DNA of 64,000 bases from Hyphomicrobiaceae bacterium (GCA_020637815.1 JACKJS010000001.1:558001-622000); one strand, 5' to 3'; counted from the stretch's first letter, positions 35,709-45,209 are shown. The notes: generated by a model not told the origin, from the sequence alone. Program-made: numbers and translations.

Positions 35709-36428
35709 CTATGCGCTTGGATCCGCGTAGAAAACATGCCGGCCGATGCGTGCGGTGAGTTCGAAGAACTTCGCCCAGTGCGGTCGGACATAATCCGCAT
35801 GGTAGTGGGTGGCCGAGGCCAACGAGGCCAAGACGCGGTACTCACTACCAGACGTCTCGTCGTTCGGTTCGTTCGCAAGCAGCCAGGCGGCATAGCCCCG
35901 AACGCGGAACCAAACGGCGGTATTGCTGATCCTGTCTGGCTTGCCATCGCAAGCAAAGGAGAACTGGCAGCGATTGCGGAGATGGCTGTTCTGATACACG
36001 ACGCCGCAAATCGTATTGGGATAATGCCGACTCGCGACTCGATTCAGAATCACGCGCCCGACGGCCAACTGCCCGCGCCATGGCTCCCCGCGTGCCTCGA
36101 AATAAATGCCTTCCGCGAGGCAGCGAAGTTCGCGGGCGGACGTGGCATCGTCCGGGAGTGGCGCGGTACCCAGTGCCGCGACTTCCAAGGCCGCTGTCGA
36201 CACGCCGCTATCGGGGGTTTCGGCCGAGACAGGATTGGCTGTCTCTTCGGGTGCGATCTGTGCAGCAACCACTTGCGCGGCCGCCGTCAAACCGGCCGTC
36301 GCATTGTGCATCGCAGCGGAATGTTTGTCATTTTGCGCCACGTCGCCGGCACTGGCAGGCGCTATGAGCGCAAGCAATGCAAAGACCACCAAGAGCACCT
36401 TGATGCTGAAAGGCTCAAAACCCCTCAT
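35709..36428 (-). CDS. SleB-type cell wall hydrolase
   Basis: 239 residues: a signal peptide (VLLVVFALLALIAPASA), an Ala-rich linker of about 70 residues and a C-terminal SleB (Hydrolase_2) domain with CLAEGIYFEARGEPWRGQ (catalytic Glu), VILNRVASRHYPNTICGVVYQ and FSFACDGKPD. It cleaves peptidoglycan glycan strands, in non-sporeformers usually for wall remodelling. It stands alone on the minus strand. Confidence 0.88.
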   Translation of the reverse strand: MRGFEPFSIKVLLVVFALLALIAPASAGDVAQNDKHSAAMHNATAGLTAAAQVVAAQIAPEETANPVSAETPDSGVSTAALEVAALGTAPLPDDATSARELRCLAEGIYFEARGEPWRGQLAVGRVILNRVASRHYPNTICGVVYQNSHLRNRCQFSFACDGKPDRISNTAVWFRVRGYAAWLLANEPNDETSGSEYRVLASLASATHYHADYVRPHWAKFFELTARIGRHVFYADPSA

Positions 36429-36633
36429 AGATAATCCCCACGGTTATTGACGCTGCGCGGGAGAAACCCGCCGAGGCCGTGGCTTTTGCTCGATAATTCT
36501 GACGAAGGGAGGTTCAGGTTGTGACGAAAACGTGTTCTCTCTGTTGCTATCTGCGGCAAATTGTTTCAATTGGCCCGGCGCATGTTGCAGTGCAGCTACA
36601 GTCGGATGGTCCTGTACCGGCCGCAAGGCATCG

Positions 36634-36668
36634 AAAAGCGCCGCCCAGTTGTTGTGCCAGGCGGCGCT
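36634..36668 (-). terminator. Intrinsic terminator after the GlsB-type gene
   Basis: On the minus strand AGCGCCGCC (36668-36660) pairs with GGCGGCGCT (36645-36637), followed by TTTTCG. Perfect 9-bp stem, 35 bases after the stop codon at 36704. Confidence 0.8.
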
Positions 36669-36703
36669 CGCTCACAATAAACTTTTGATTTATAATGGTA
36701 TTT

Positions 36704-36967
36704 CTAGGACAGAAGCTTCTTCAAGAGCTTCACGACCACCAACAAGATAACCGCGCCGATAAACGCCGCGATGATCGAACCCAAGATGCCGCTACCGATA
36801 GCGAGCAAGAGACCGAACTTGGGAAGTACGATGCCCGTGACGAGAGCACCAAGAATACCGACGACGATATCGCCGAGCAGTCCAAATCCCGTCCCTTGGA
36901 CGACCAAACCTGCAAGCCAGCCGGCAATAGCGCCGACAATCAAAGTAATGATAAGTGCTTCCAGCAT
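36704..36967 (-). CDS. GlsB/YeaQ/YmgE-family membrane protein
   Basis: 87 residues from the ATG at 36967 (GGGGGAAC upstream). It is very hydrophobic with the transglycosylase-associated-protein pattern: LIVGAIAGWLAGLVVQGTGFGLLGDIVVGILGA, here in three helices. Family members are induced by stationary phase or stress in many bacteria, but the molecular role is unknown. A strong terminator follows. Confidence 0.88.
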   Translation of the reverse strand: MLEALIITLIVGAIAGWLAGLVVQGTGFGLLGDIVVGILGALVTGIVLPKFGLLLAIGSGILGSIIAAFIGAVILLVVVKLLKKLLS

Positions 36968-37097
36968 TGTTCCCCCCATTGCTGAAGAAGTCTCTCTCAA
37001 TACGGCAAGCACGATAGCACAAATTGCACCCGCGCCGTGGCGATATCGGCGCTGACCGCTGCTTGCCGCAGCGGAATCGTTCAAATTCGCGCCGGGT

Positions 37098-37556
37098 CTA
37101 TGGCTTCAGGACGAGCGGCAGCACCGTACGGCCCGGAGGGAACCCTTCGCCGTCCGAAGCGTCTTCATCGAAGACTTCGAGATGGCCAATCTGCTGTACC
37201 GTGACATTGTACGGAACGGTGAAGCTAAACGGTCCAGGTCCGTCGACGCCGCCTCCGCTAGTGTTTCCGCTGGCAAGGATCGAGCCGTCCCGCGCGATTA
37301 GCTTCCATTGGACGTTGCTCTCGAAACTCCGCGAGCAGCCCTTTGCTTCGAAGCCGCTCTCAACGCGCTCACCTGGCTTGGGTGCCGTGGCGATGACGAA
37401 CGCGGCGTCGTTGAAGGCACCGTCCTCATTCGTGCAGTAATCTGTCTCTTCGCCCCCGAAGAGACTTCCCATCGCAACCGCGGGGGAAACAGCCAAGACC
37501 ACGCTCGCACCCATCGCCGCGCCGGCCAGCAGCGCCCGCATCGTGTCAAAGCTCAT
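37098..37556 (-). CDS. Secreted Gmad2-like immunoglobulin-fold protein
   Basis: 152 residues from the ATG at 37556 (AGGAGG upstream). A signal peptide ends near SPAVA. Two cysteines (DYCTNE and KGCSRSF) could form a disulfide. The C-terminal part, FSFTVPYNVTVQQIGHLEVFDEDASDG, resembles the Gmad2 beta-sandwich found in spore-germination-related and other surface proteins. The binding partner is unknown. Confidence 0.7.
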   Translation of the reverse strand: MSFDTMRALLAGAAMGASVVLAVSPAVAMGSLFGGEETDYCTNEDGAFNDAAFVIATAPKPGERVESGFEAKGCSRSFESNVQWKLIARDGSILASGNTSGGGVDGPGPFSFTVPYNVTVQQIGHLEVFDEDASDGEGFPPGRTVLPLVLKP

Positions 37557-37703
37557 AGCGTCCTCCTGTCGTTGGAACCCTCGGCTCCTCCCCGGAGCCC
37601 GAACCTCACCGTGGCATCGACCACGATGTGAACACAATGCGCCACGGTCGCTCCGGTTCCGGCGGGATACGGGCGCAGCACCGGATGCGCTCGTCCAGGC
37701 CCA

Positions 37704-38231
37704 TCAAGACCGGCATGGACGTCGTGGCCCCGGTGGCCATGCGCTCAAGGCACCCTCGAGAACAAACTTGGCCTCGGCGTAGATCCCAGGCGCTTCGCTT
37801 TCCCTCGGCCCCCCGATGCAGAGCGCCTTGCCCGTAAACGACGTCAGGACCTTCCGGACATGGCAAACCGGCTCGGGGCCGTCCAGATCGATGAGGATCG
37901 CGGGCTTGCCGGCGGCTTCGGCCCGCGCAACCGCGCGCTCCGTACCTTTCGAGACCGCAAGTCCACCCTGCCCAACCAAAAGCAAGACCCCATCGGAATC
38001 GCGAACATTCCAATCGGTGCGTTGTTCCGGCTTGGCGGAGGGCGTTTCACGTAGGCCGGGATAGAAGGCGAGGACGCCTGGCGGTTCCGGCATATCTTCG
38101 GCCCAGCCGCCCTTGGGACACCAGCCGCCGTAAGGCGTGCCTGTTGCCAAGGCGGCATCGAGCGCAGCACGGTCGACGCCAGACTGACCTCCGGAAATCA
38201 GCGTCAGATGGCTCCGGCGATCGTCCGGCAC
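37704..38231 (-). CDS. Putative molybdenum-carrier-like (SLOG-type Rossmann) protein
   Basis: 175 residues. It starts with TLISGGQSGVDRAALDAAL, followed by GGWCPKGGWAEDMP, DSDGVLLLV and KGTERAVARAEAAGKP, the conserved blocks of the pfam putative molybdenum carrier family (related to lysine decarboxylase-like/SLOG folds that bind nucleotides). The C-terminus is Pro/Arg-rich. It begins 6 bases after the AspH-like gene ends, so the two are likely co-transcribed. Direct molybdenum binding is known only for a few relatives. Confidence 0.8.
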   Translation of the reverse strand: MPDDRRSHLTLISGGQSGVDRAALDAALATGTPYGGWCPKGGWAEDMPEPPGVLAFYPGLRETPSAKPEQRTDWNVRDSDGVLLLVGQGGLAVSKGTERAVARAEAAGKPAILIDLDGPEPVCHVRKVLTSFTGKALCIGGPRESEAPGIYAEAKFVLEGALSAWPPGPRRPCRS

Positions 38232-38237
38232 GTCCCC

Positions 38238-39098
38238 TTAGGCGGCCTCCGAATGGGGCGCGGGCGGTTTGCTGGTCTTGGGTCCGGGGCGCAGCATCTT
38301 CCAGTTCTTGTAGAAGACGGCGTTGGCGCGCTCGATAAGAACCGACACGCTCGAGACGAGGGCGCTAAGCAGCGCCGGATACGGCGTCGGACGCACGATG
38401 TCCATAAACACCACGAAGCGCCGCGCATCGTAGTCGTTGACCGACCGGTGTATCAGCGTGTCGTCGAAGATGTAGAGCGGGTTGTCGCGCCAATAGTGCT
38501 TGTCCCATCCGCACTGAATATAGACCTTGTCCGTGTCGACGGGGGTCAGGTTGTACAGAACGCGCAAAGTCAGCCGCAGCGGCCCATAGTGGAACGAGGT
38601 CGATTCCTTGCCCGAAAACACGGAGACCGCGATCGTCTTGACATATTTGTAGTCCCGCTTCAGCGCCTCGACGTCGTGGTCCTTCCGCTTCCCATACCAC
38701 TCGTAGACATACATGCCCCGGCGGCCCTCTTCGAACGTTTGATCGATCTCGGCGAGGATCTCATCCTTGTGGTCGCGGAAGACGTCGAGCACCGAGTCGA
38801 CTTCGGCCTGCCACTCCGGCGGTAGGTCCTCGAGCTGATAGACCCCCTTGTTGCGGTACGACAACAGGTCGACCAGCAGATTGAAAGGCGACAAGAGCCA
38901 GGTCGTAATGCCGTTTCCGAGGAAATAGCGGCGGAAAACCATGGCATCCCGGCGCTTATTGCGCAGGACGTCGATCAGACCGCAGGCAAGATAGAAGACC
39001 GTCAGCAGCGGAACGAAAACAAGGCCCAGGATGAGCACTGCCCCCGCGATCGCGAACCGCCTGATCGCCTTCTTCGTCGCACGCTCCATCTCTCTCAC
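38238..39098 (-). CDS. AspH/LpxO-like dioxygenase-domain membrane protein (one iron ligand missing)
   Basis: 286 residues with an N-terminal transmembrane segment (ILGLVFVPLLTVFYLACG) and a possible re-entrant second one. The aspartyl/asparaginyl hydroxylase core reads FHYGPLRLTLRVLYNLTP, then FDDTLIHRSVND and RFVVFMDIVRP. The distal iron His (H217) and the Arg are present, but the proximal iron His, expected in the pattern LRxHLGL, is Leu181. The topology recalls LpxO, which hydroxylates lipid A acyl chains. It may be inactive or use a changed metal site. It is upstream of the molybdenum-carrier-like gene. Confidence 0.8.
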   Translation of the reverse strand: MREMERATKKAIRRFAIAGAVLILGLVFVPLLTVFYLACGLIDVLRNKRRDAMVFRRYFLGNGITTWLLSPFNLLVDLLSYRNKGVYQLEDLPPEWQAEVDSVLDVFRDHKDEILAEIDQTFEEGRRGMYVYEWYGKRKDHDVEALKRDYKYVKTIAVSVFSGKESTSFHYGPLRLTLRVLYNLTPVDTDKVYIQCGWDKHYWRDNPLYIFDDTLIHRSVNDYDARRFVVFMDIVRPTPYPALLSALVSSVSVLIERANAVFYKNWKMLRPGPKTSKPPAPHSEAA

Positions 39099-39267
39099 CT
39101 CTCAATGAAACCTGCCGCATACGGCCTTCGAATTAAGCCATTCCTGTGACGATGTCCAAGTTCCGGTGATAGGCCAGCCTTGGCGCCAACGGCGCCCTTG
39201 GAGCTGGGATGCGGGCCCATAGGTAAGGGCAAAAGGGCAAGACGCTCCTGCCCGGCGGGCACCGGCT

Positions 39268-39891
39268 CTAGGACGCAGCAGCGGCAAGCTCCCCGTCAAG
39301 CGTCACGGTGCGCTGCAACGCCGGCCGCTCTTGCAAACGGGCGATATAGGCCGCGATCTCCGGGACGTCCGGCAGGAGCTTGAACGTGGCCCCGAAGCGC
39401 AACGCCGAACCGACAACCACGTCCGCTGCGGTAAACTGCTGCCCCATGAGGTAAGGCCCACCCTTGAGTGCGCCGGACACGACGTCCAACACGGTGCCGA
39501 TGTCTCCGTAGCCCAGCACCCCACGGCGCGGTTCCTCCTTGCGTGGCATCGCCCTGTCGAGGATAGCCGCCTCGATACAACTTGGCCCAAAGAACAACCA
39601 TTTGAGATACGGCCCGCGCAGAGGATCGCCGATTGGAATGTTCAAGTTGGCGCCGGGAAAGGCATCAGCAAGATACGTGCAGATTGCCGCGGCCTCGGAC
39701 ACGACGGCATCGCCATGGCGCAACGCCGGGACCTTGCCCATGGGATTGATGGCCTTGTACGCCTCGCTCCGTTGGTCGCCCTTGGACAAGGCGATCAATT
39801 CAATCTCATAAGGCTCGCCGAGCTCTTCCAGCATCCACCGGACGCTCGATGAGCGCGACGGCACAGCGTGGTATAGCGTCAAGGCTACCAT
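39268..39891 (-). CDS. Glutathione S-transferase family protein
   Basis: 207 residues from the ATG at 39891 (AAGGGGAA upstream). The thioredoxin-like N-terminal domain has LYHAVPSRSSSVRWMLEELG (Ser in the active-site position), PMGKVPAL with the cis-Pro, and the GSH-binding VVSEAAAICTYL. The helical C-terminal domain carries GQQFTAADVVVGSAL, the usual N-capping box. It conjugates or reduces with glutathione; the substrate is unknown. It is divergent from the channel gene. Confidence 0.9.
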   Translation of the reverse strand: MVALTLYHAVPSRSSSVRWMLEELGEPYEIELIALSKGDQRSEAYKAINPMGKVPALRHGDAVVSEAAAICTYLADAFPGANLNIPIGDPLRGPYLKWLFFGPSCIEAAILDRAMPRKEEPRRGVLGYGDIGTVLDVVSGALKGGPYLMGQQFTAADVVVGSALRFGATFKLLPDVPEIAAYIARLQERPALQRTVTLDGELAAAAS

Positions 39892-39963
39892 TCTGATCGT
39901 TCCCCTTTCCGGCTTATGATATGCGGCTGATATATAGCCCATGGATCGGTCCCGCACAGCCTC

Positions 39964-40833
39964 ATGATCACCGTCCCGACGAAATCCGGTACAGGCTCGC
40001 CCGAGCCCAAAGCACGACCCATCAAGACGGGCATCGAGGAAAGGACTCCACGCGGCGCCAAGGAACAATCGCTCCGCGAACGGCTACGGAGCCTTTACTA
40101 TGGGCATAGCGACGCTGCGCACCGATTCCGGTACGCTTTGCTCGCATTCGACATCGTCACGATTATCTTCATCATCGGGACGTCGTTCACACCCCGCGAG
40201 ACGTGGATCGAATATGTCGACATCGTCTTCGGGGTTGTAATCCTGGTGGACTTTCTCGCGCGTCTATGGGTCAGCCACCACCCCGCCCGCGAATTCGCTC
40301 ATCCGGCAACATGGGCCGATATCATCGCGATCCTGTCATTCCTCGCACCGATCGTCGGTGAAGGACTTGGCTTCTTACGCATTTTGCGGACGTTGCGCCT
40401 GCTGCACACCTACCAGCTCGTGGCACGCCTGCGCATGGACAGCACCTTCTTCCGGCAGAATGAAGAAACCATCGGTGCGGTCATCAACCTGATCGTCTTT
40501 CTCTTCATCACGACCGGCATCGTATACGAGACCCAGCATTGGCGGAATCCGTCGATCAGCAACTATATCGATGCGCTGTATTTCACCGTAACCACGCTCA
40601 CGACGACGGGCTTCGGCGACATTACGTTGAAGGGCTCGCTCGGCAGACTTATCGCCGTCATTATCATGATCTTCGGCGTTACGCTGTTCTTGCGCCTGCT
40701 CCAGACGCTCTTGCGGCCGCAGAAGGTCCGCTTCGCCTGCCCCGAATGCGGCTTGCAGCGTCATGAAGTCGATGCCGTGTTCTGCAAGGCGTGCGGCACA
40801 CGCCTCAACATTCCGGATGAAGGCCGGTTCTAA
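39964..40833 (+). CDS. Voltage-gated-type potassium channel with C-terminal zinc ribbon
   Basis: 289 residues. Hydrophobic S1-S6 follow a charged N-terminus; S4 reads FLRILRTLRLL with regularly spaced Arg, the filter is TTTGFGDI (residues 213-220), close to the TVGYGD type, and S6 is AVIIMIFGVTLFL. The tail holds a four-Cys zinc ribbon, CPECG (259-263) and CKACG (274-278). The filter suggests K+ selectivity. The fused cytoplasmic ribbon may gate by metal or redox state. It is divergent from the GST gene. Confidence 0.85.
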   Translation: MITVPTKSGTGSPEPKARPIKTGIEERTPRGAKEQSLRERLRSLYYGHSDAAHRFRYALLAFDIVTIIFIIGTSFTPRETWIEYVDIVFGVVILVDFLARLWVSHHPAREFAHPATWADIIAILSFLAPIVGEGLGFLRILRTLRLLHTYQLVARLRMDSTFFRQNEETIGAVINLIVFLFITTGIVYETQHWRNPSISNYIDALYFTVTTLTTTGFGDITLKGSLGRLIAVIIMIFGVTLFLRLLQTLLRPQKVRFACPECGLQRHEVDAVFCKACGTRLNIPDEGRF

Positions 40834-40845
40834 CGAGGAGAGCGC

Positions 40846-41745
40846 TTAAGCGGTGCGCTGAGTTTCGCAGCGTGAATGTTCCGCATGCTGCGTAAATGTC
40901 GAAAGCACGGCATCGAATGTCGCCTCTTCGGCAACCGCCGTGCCGCGTTCCGTCTGCACGGTTTCGAAAACGCCGCGATAGTCGTTGTAGCCCTGCAGTT
41001 CCTCGTGGCGTTGCCACCAGAAATCGCCCATGTGGAAGAAGCGGATCCACGCGAACAGGCAGTCCGTCCAATCTTCGAGATAGGACTTGAGCCGGATGTT
41101 CGGGCACGACAGAACCACGGTTCTCCCATTATTGCCAACAGTGACGAGCCGTCCGTCGAGAAAGTGGTGCTGCGGGCAATCGATGAAGACGAAGCTCATG
41201 CGATCATTCTCAGGGTACAGGCCTCGCGGATCGAAGAGTTTGAAATCGAGGCCGCGCAAATGCACCTCGTCGAGAACGATGTACGAAGCCCCAGCCGGTC
41301 CGCTGCGGATCGATAGACCCGCTTCCTCGGCCCTTGCGATCAGCGTGCCCGCGTGAAGGCCAATCTCGGTGGAGACGAGAACTTCGCCTTTATGAACGTC
41401 GTGGATTCTGTCGACATTCGGCCGCGGCGACGGACGCTCCTGCCCGACCACCGTGAGGAACGGGCGCTCGCGAGGCTGCAAATAGCTGTCGCTTTGGCGT
41501 GCAAGACGGTGCAATTTGTCTAAAAGGCGCAGTCGGGCTTCCACATTGCGGCTATGGCCCTTCCAGATCACGTTTACCGGTCGCATGACGTCCAGAAGCC
41601 CCCAAAAAAGTACAAAAGCCCAGAAATCCCCGATATCCACTGATGGCTCGGGAGGGTGGCAACTTGCGCTGCCGTTCCAAAAGACGCAAGGAACACCGGC
41701 AAATAAGGTTTCCGCCCACTTCACCGGATCGGTCGAATGACGCAT
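40846..41745 (-). CDS. Protein of unknown function, about 299 residues
   Basis: Starts at an ATG at 41745 (a GTG 6 bases upstream is an alternative); no good ribosome binding site is visible. A hydrophobic stretch (IGDFWAFVLFWGLLDVM) near residue 45 may touch the membrane. The rest is mixed alpha/beta with LSIRSGPAGASYIVLDEVHLRG, SFVFIDCPQHHFLDG and many Trp/His residues toward the end (CLFAWIRFFHMGDFWWQRHEEL). No family is recognised. It converges on the channel gene. Confidence 0.6.
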   Translation of the reverse strand: MRHSTDPVKWAETLFAGVPCVFWNGSASCHPPEPSVDIGDFWAFVLFWGLLDVMRPVNVIWKGHSRNVEARLRLLDKLHRLARQSDSYLQPRERPFLTVVGQERPSPRPNVDRIHDVHKGEVLVSTEIGLHAGTLIARAEEAGLSIRSGPAGASYIVLDEVHLRGLDFKLFDPRGLYPENDRMSFVFIDCPQHHFLDGRLVTVGNNGRTVVLSCPNIRLKSYLEDWTDCLFAWIRFFHMGDFWWQRHEELQGYNDYRGVFETVQTERGTAVAEEATFDAVLSTFTQHAEHSRCETQRTA

Positions 41746-41905
41746 GTCCACGCACTACAGGCAGAAAATCTGCCGCCGGAACTGCCACGCCGCAGCATCC
41801 TCACCGGCGGACATCGAGCGCCTTTGAACGTGACGTCTCCGCGTCGATACGGCCTCACATGCCGAGACGCTTGAAACACGTGGAACCGAGAGCCTAGCTA
41901 CGCGC

Positions 41906-43324
41906 ATGATTGAAACCGTTCACGTTATTGGCGGCGGCCTTGCGGGCAGCGAAGCGGCCTGGCAACTCGCGAAGGCGGGCGTGCCGGTCGTCCTTCACGA
42001 GATGCGCCCCCAGCGGCGGACGGAAGCCCACAAGACCGGCGGCCTGGCTGAGCTCGTTTGCTCCAATTCGTTCCGATCCGACGACTTCGAAGCAAATGCG
42101 GTCGGTCTCCTGCACGAGGAGATGCGGCGCGCCGGCTCCATCGTCATGGCGGCGGCGGACGCGAACAAACTTCCCGCCGGTGGCGCCTTGGCCGTGGATC
42201 GTGACGGATTTTCCAACGCCGTCACCAAGACCCTGGAAGAGCATCCTCTCGTCGAGATCGTGCGCGGCGAAGTAGCGGATCTTCCGCCCACGGACTGGAC
42301 GAGCGTGATCGTCGCCACCGGCCCCTTGACTTCGGAGGCTTTGGCCAAGGCCGTTGGCAACCTCACCGGCGAGGTCGAACTCGCTTTCTTCGATGCAATT
42401 GCGCCGATTGTGCATTTCGAGTCCATCGACATGAATGTTTGTTGGCGGCAATCGCGCTACGACAAGATCGGTCCGGGCGGCACAGGAGCCGACTACATCA
42501 ATTGCCCACTCGACAAGACGCAATACGACGCGTTCGTCGAATTCCTGCTGACCGGAGACAAGACGGAGTTCAAGGAGTTCGAGAAGACGCCCTATTTCGA
42601 GGGCTGCCTGCCCGTTGAGGTCATGGCCGAACGCGGTCCCGACACGTTGCGCTACGGCCCCTTGAAGCCGGTAGGACTCACCAACGCGCACAAACCGGAA
42701 GAGAAACCCTATGCCGTGGTGCAGCTGCGCCAAGACAATGCGCTTGGCACGCTGTGGAACATGGTCGGCTTTCAAACCAAGCTGAAATATGCGGAGCAGG
42801 TCCGCGTGTTCCGCATGATCCCAGGCCTTGCAAATGCCGAGTTCGCGCGGCTGGGCGGTCTTCACCGCAACACCTTCCTGAACAGCCCCGTGTTGCTGGA
42901 TGAATCGTTACGGCTCAAGGCGGAGCCGCGCCTGCGCTTCGCGGGGCAAGTGACCGGCGTCGAAGGGTACGTCGAGTCCGCCGCCATCGGGCTGATCGCT
43001 GGACGCTTCGCCGCGTCGGAACGGAATGGCGAGCCCTTGTCGCCTCCACCGCCGACGACCGCGCTCGGTGCCCTACTCGCGCACATCACCGGCGGCCATT
43101 TGAGCGTGGAGAGCGAAAGCGGCAGCCGCAGTTTTCAGCCCATGAACGTGAACTTCGGTCTCTTCCCGCCCATCAGCGTTCCCCGTCAATCCAAGGGCAA
43201 GGAGCCCCGCCCGGACGGCCGCCGTCCCAGCAAGGCCCTCGCCCGCAAGACTGCCATGTCCGCCCGGGCGCTTTCCGACCTCGAGGGCTGGCTGGCGAAG
43301 GACCGGTCTGTCGCGGCGGAATAA
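41906..43324 (+). CDS. trmFO: Folate/FAD-dependent tRNA m5U54 methyltransferase
   Basis: 472 residues. It makes ribothymidine at tRNA position 54 using methylene-tetrahydrofolate and FADH2. FAD-binding [14 protein letters not shown] is at the N-terminus, and [34 protein letters not shown] and FNVNFG-like [11 protein letters not shown] are TrmFO blocks. The flanking cysteines of CSNSF and EGCLPV are in place. The gene is alone on the plus strand, converging on the phytoene-synthase-like gene with a 3-base gap. Confidence 0.96.
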   Translation: MIETVHVIGGGLAGSEAAWQLAKAGVPVVLHEMRPQRRTEAHKTGGLAELVCSNSFRSDDFEANAVGLLHEEMRRAGSIVMAAADANKLPAGGALAVDRDGFSNAVTKTLEEHPLVEIVRGEVADLPPTDWTSVIVATGPLTSEALAKAVGNLTGEVELAFFDAIAPIVHFESIDMNVCWRQSRYDKIGPGGTGADYINCPLDKTQYDAFVEFLLTGDKTEFKEFEKTPYFEGCLPVEVMAERGPDTLRYGPLKPVGLTNAHKPEEKPYAVVQLRQDNALGTLWNMVGFQTKLKYAEQVRVFRMIPGLANAEFARLGGLHRNTFLNSPVLLDESLRLKAEPRLRFAGQVTGVEGYVESAAIGLIAGRFAASERNGEPLSPPPPTTALGALLAHITGGHLSVESESGSRSFQPMNVNFGLFPPISVPRQSKGKEPRPDGRRPSKALARKTAMSARALSDLEGWLAKDRSVAAE

Positions 43325-43327
43325 CTG

Positions 43328-44179
43328 CTAGCGCGCGCGCATCAAGTACCAGAGGCGGGAAAGAGGATTGATGCGGGCAATGTCGCGCAGCGGATCCTTT
43401 ACTTTGGCGAGCGCATTCAAATAGGGCTCCACAAGCGCTAATGGGAGGAACGCGGTTCGCCCCGCCTCGTCGAGGCCGGTGCCTTTCATCCCCTCGCCGT
43501 GTAGATGAAAGCGCGCTTCACTCAGCGCCGCACGCGACTCCTCCCGCATCCCGGCAAGAAGACCCGACAGTCCCGGCCCGCTTCTCCCGGCGAACAGATC
43601 CTGCGGGGTGGTGCCGGCCCTTTCGAGTGCGTCCGCCGCAAGATAGGTGCGGCCCTTGGCTGCAAGGACGGGCAGGCTCCGCATCACGCGGACAAGTCCA
43701 TAGGCTTGGCCCGCAGCCTGCGCGATCAGGCCCCGGTTCTCCCCCTCGGCGCCGGCGATCTCCGCCGACAAGGCAAAGAGTCCACCCGCCGTATCGAAGA
43801 GATAGGCGTTCAATGTCCTGGTATCGGGCATGACGGTCTCGCCGATGTCGAAACTCCGCGCGTCAATGAGACCGGCAATACGCTCCCGGGACAGCTTCCG
43901 GCGTGCAAGCACGGCGCCGAAGGCGTCGGCAACGGGATGCCCCGTCGCCTCCCCTTCTTCGGCACGGACAAGCGCGTCCCGCCACCATTGCAACCGGATG
44001 GCGCCGAGGCCGGGCTCGCTGACTTGATTGGCGATGCGCGCAAGCTCGCCGTTCAAGGCGACGAGCGCGAGGAGATCGTCTCGTACCGCCGTTGGCGCAA
44101 AGAGCGCGGCGATGGCACGGTCGGGATCGGCCTCGCGGGCCATTCGCCGGACCGTCGCTGCTCGCTCCCGCTCGTTCAC
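43328..44179 (-). CDS. Squalene/phytoene-synthase-like protein (NDUFAF6 type)
   Basis: 283 residues with the all-helical isoprenyl synthase fold (AIRLQWWRDAL, AAGQAYGLVRVMRSLP, GRTYLAADAL). The Asp-rich DxxxD motifs needed for diphosphate and magnesium binding are not present in the expected places, so this is probably not an active synthase. The closest known role is that of mitochondrial NDUFAF6, a complex I assembly factor. It follows secF by 18 bases and is likely part of that operon. Confidence 0.82.
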   Translation of the reverse strand: MNERERAATVRRMAREADPDRAIAALFAPTAVRDDLLALVALNGELARIANQVSEPGLGAIRLQWWRDALVRAEEGEATGHPVADAFGAVLARRKLSRERIAGLIDARSFDIGETVMPDTRTLNAYLFDTAGGLFALSAEIAGAEGENRGLIAQAAGQAYGLVRVMRSLPVLAAKGRTYLAADALERAGTTPQDLFAGRSGPGLSGLLAGMREESRAALSEARFHLHGEGMKGTGLDEAGRTAFLPLALVEPYLNALAKVKDPLRDIARINPLSRLWYLMRAR

Positions 44180-44197
44180 GATGGCGCCTCGATCGGC

Positions 44198-45151
44198 TTA
44201 CGCCCGAGCAGCAGCCTCGGACTTATCCTTGGTCGCGCTTGGGCTCCCGGAGAAGGCTTCGCGCTGCACGCCAAGAATGAGCTGCATCGGCGAGGCCACG
44301 AAGATCGACGAGTAAGCGCCGACCACGATGCCGAAACACATGGCAACCGCGAAGCCGTAGATGGCCTCGCCGCCAAAGAACAGGAACGGCAACATGGCAA
44401 GGAAGGTCGTGACATGGGTCAGCACGGCGCGCGACAGCATTTCGTTGATGGACCGGTCGAGCAAATCCACAAGCGGCAGCCGCTTGTACTTACGAAGGTT
44501 CTCGCGGATACGGTCGAAGATCACGACCTTGTCGTTGAGCGAATAGCCGATGATGGTGAGAATGGCCGCGATACTCGAGACGTTGAACTCAAGTTGCAGC
44601 AATGCGTAGAGGCCGATGGTCGCGGTCACGTCGTGCACCAGCGAGGCAATGGCCGCGACGGCGAACTGCCATTCGAACCGGAACCACACATAGATCATGA
44701 TGCCGATCATGGCGACGACGACGGCAAGCGTACCGCCCGCGATGAGTTCGGATGAGATCGTCGGTCCCACGATCTCCGTACGGCGATATTCGACGCTGTC
44801 GCCCAAGGCACCCTTCACCTTCGCGATCGACGCCTGCTGCTCTTCTTCGGTTGGCTGAGACGCGATGCGGATCAGCACCTCGTCCGGCGCGCCGAATTCC
44901 TGAATCTGAACTTCGCCGAGACCGAGCCCCGTAATCTTGCCGCGGATGTCCGCGAGGTTCGCCGGATTGTCCTTCGTCTTCACCTCGATGAGCGTTCCGC
45001 CCTGGAAATCGATGCCCATATTGAGGCCGACCGTCGCGACAAGCACCAAAGGCACGATGGTCAGGAAGGCCGACACGAACCAGGTGATGGCACGCTGTCC
45101 GACGAAATCGATCTTCGTGTCCGGTGGTATGAAAGTGATGCCGCGAAACAT
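44198..45151 (-). CDS. secF: Protein translocase subunit SecF
   Basis: 317 residues, six transmembrane helices. Together with SecD and YajC it uses the proton gradient to help pull proteins across at SecYEG. Typical blocks: NMGIDFQGGTLIEV in the periplasmic domain and TIIGYSLNDKVVIFDRIREN in TM4-5. The Ala/Lys-rich tail is short. It lies 58 bases after secD in the order yajC-secD-secF. Confidence 0.97.
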   Translation of the reverse strand: MFRGITFIPPDTKIDFVGQRAITWFVSAFLTIVPLVLVATVGLNMGIDFQGGTLIEVKTKDNPANLADIRGKITGLGLGEVQIQEFGAPDEVLIRIASQPTEEEQQASIAKVKGALGDSVEYRRTEIVGPTISSELIAGGTLAVVVAMIGIMIYVWFRFEWQFAVAAIASLVHDVTATIGLYALLQLEFNVSSIAAILTIIGYSLNDKVVIFDRIRENLRKYKRLPLVDLLDRSINEMLSRAVLTHVTTFLAMLPFLFFGGEAIYGFAVAMCFGIVVGAYSSIFVASPMQLILGVQREAFSGSPSATKDKSEAAARA

Positions 45152-45209
45152 GGGCGCGATTCCTAAATTGGCGAAGCTCTATTGGTGCGAGGCTCTGACA
45201 CAAACGTCC

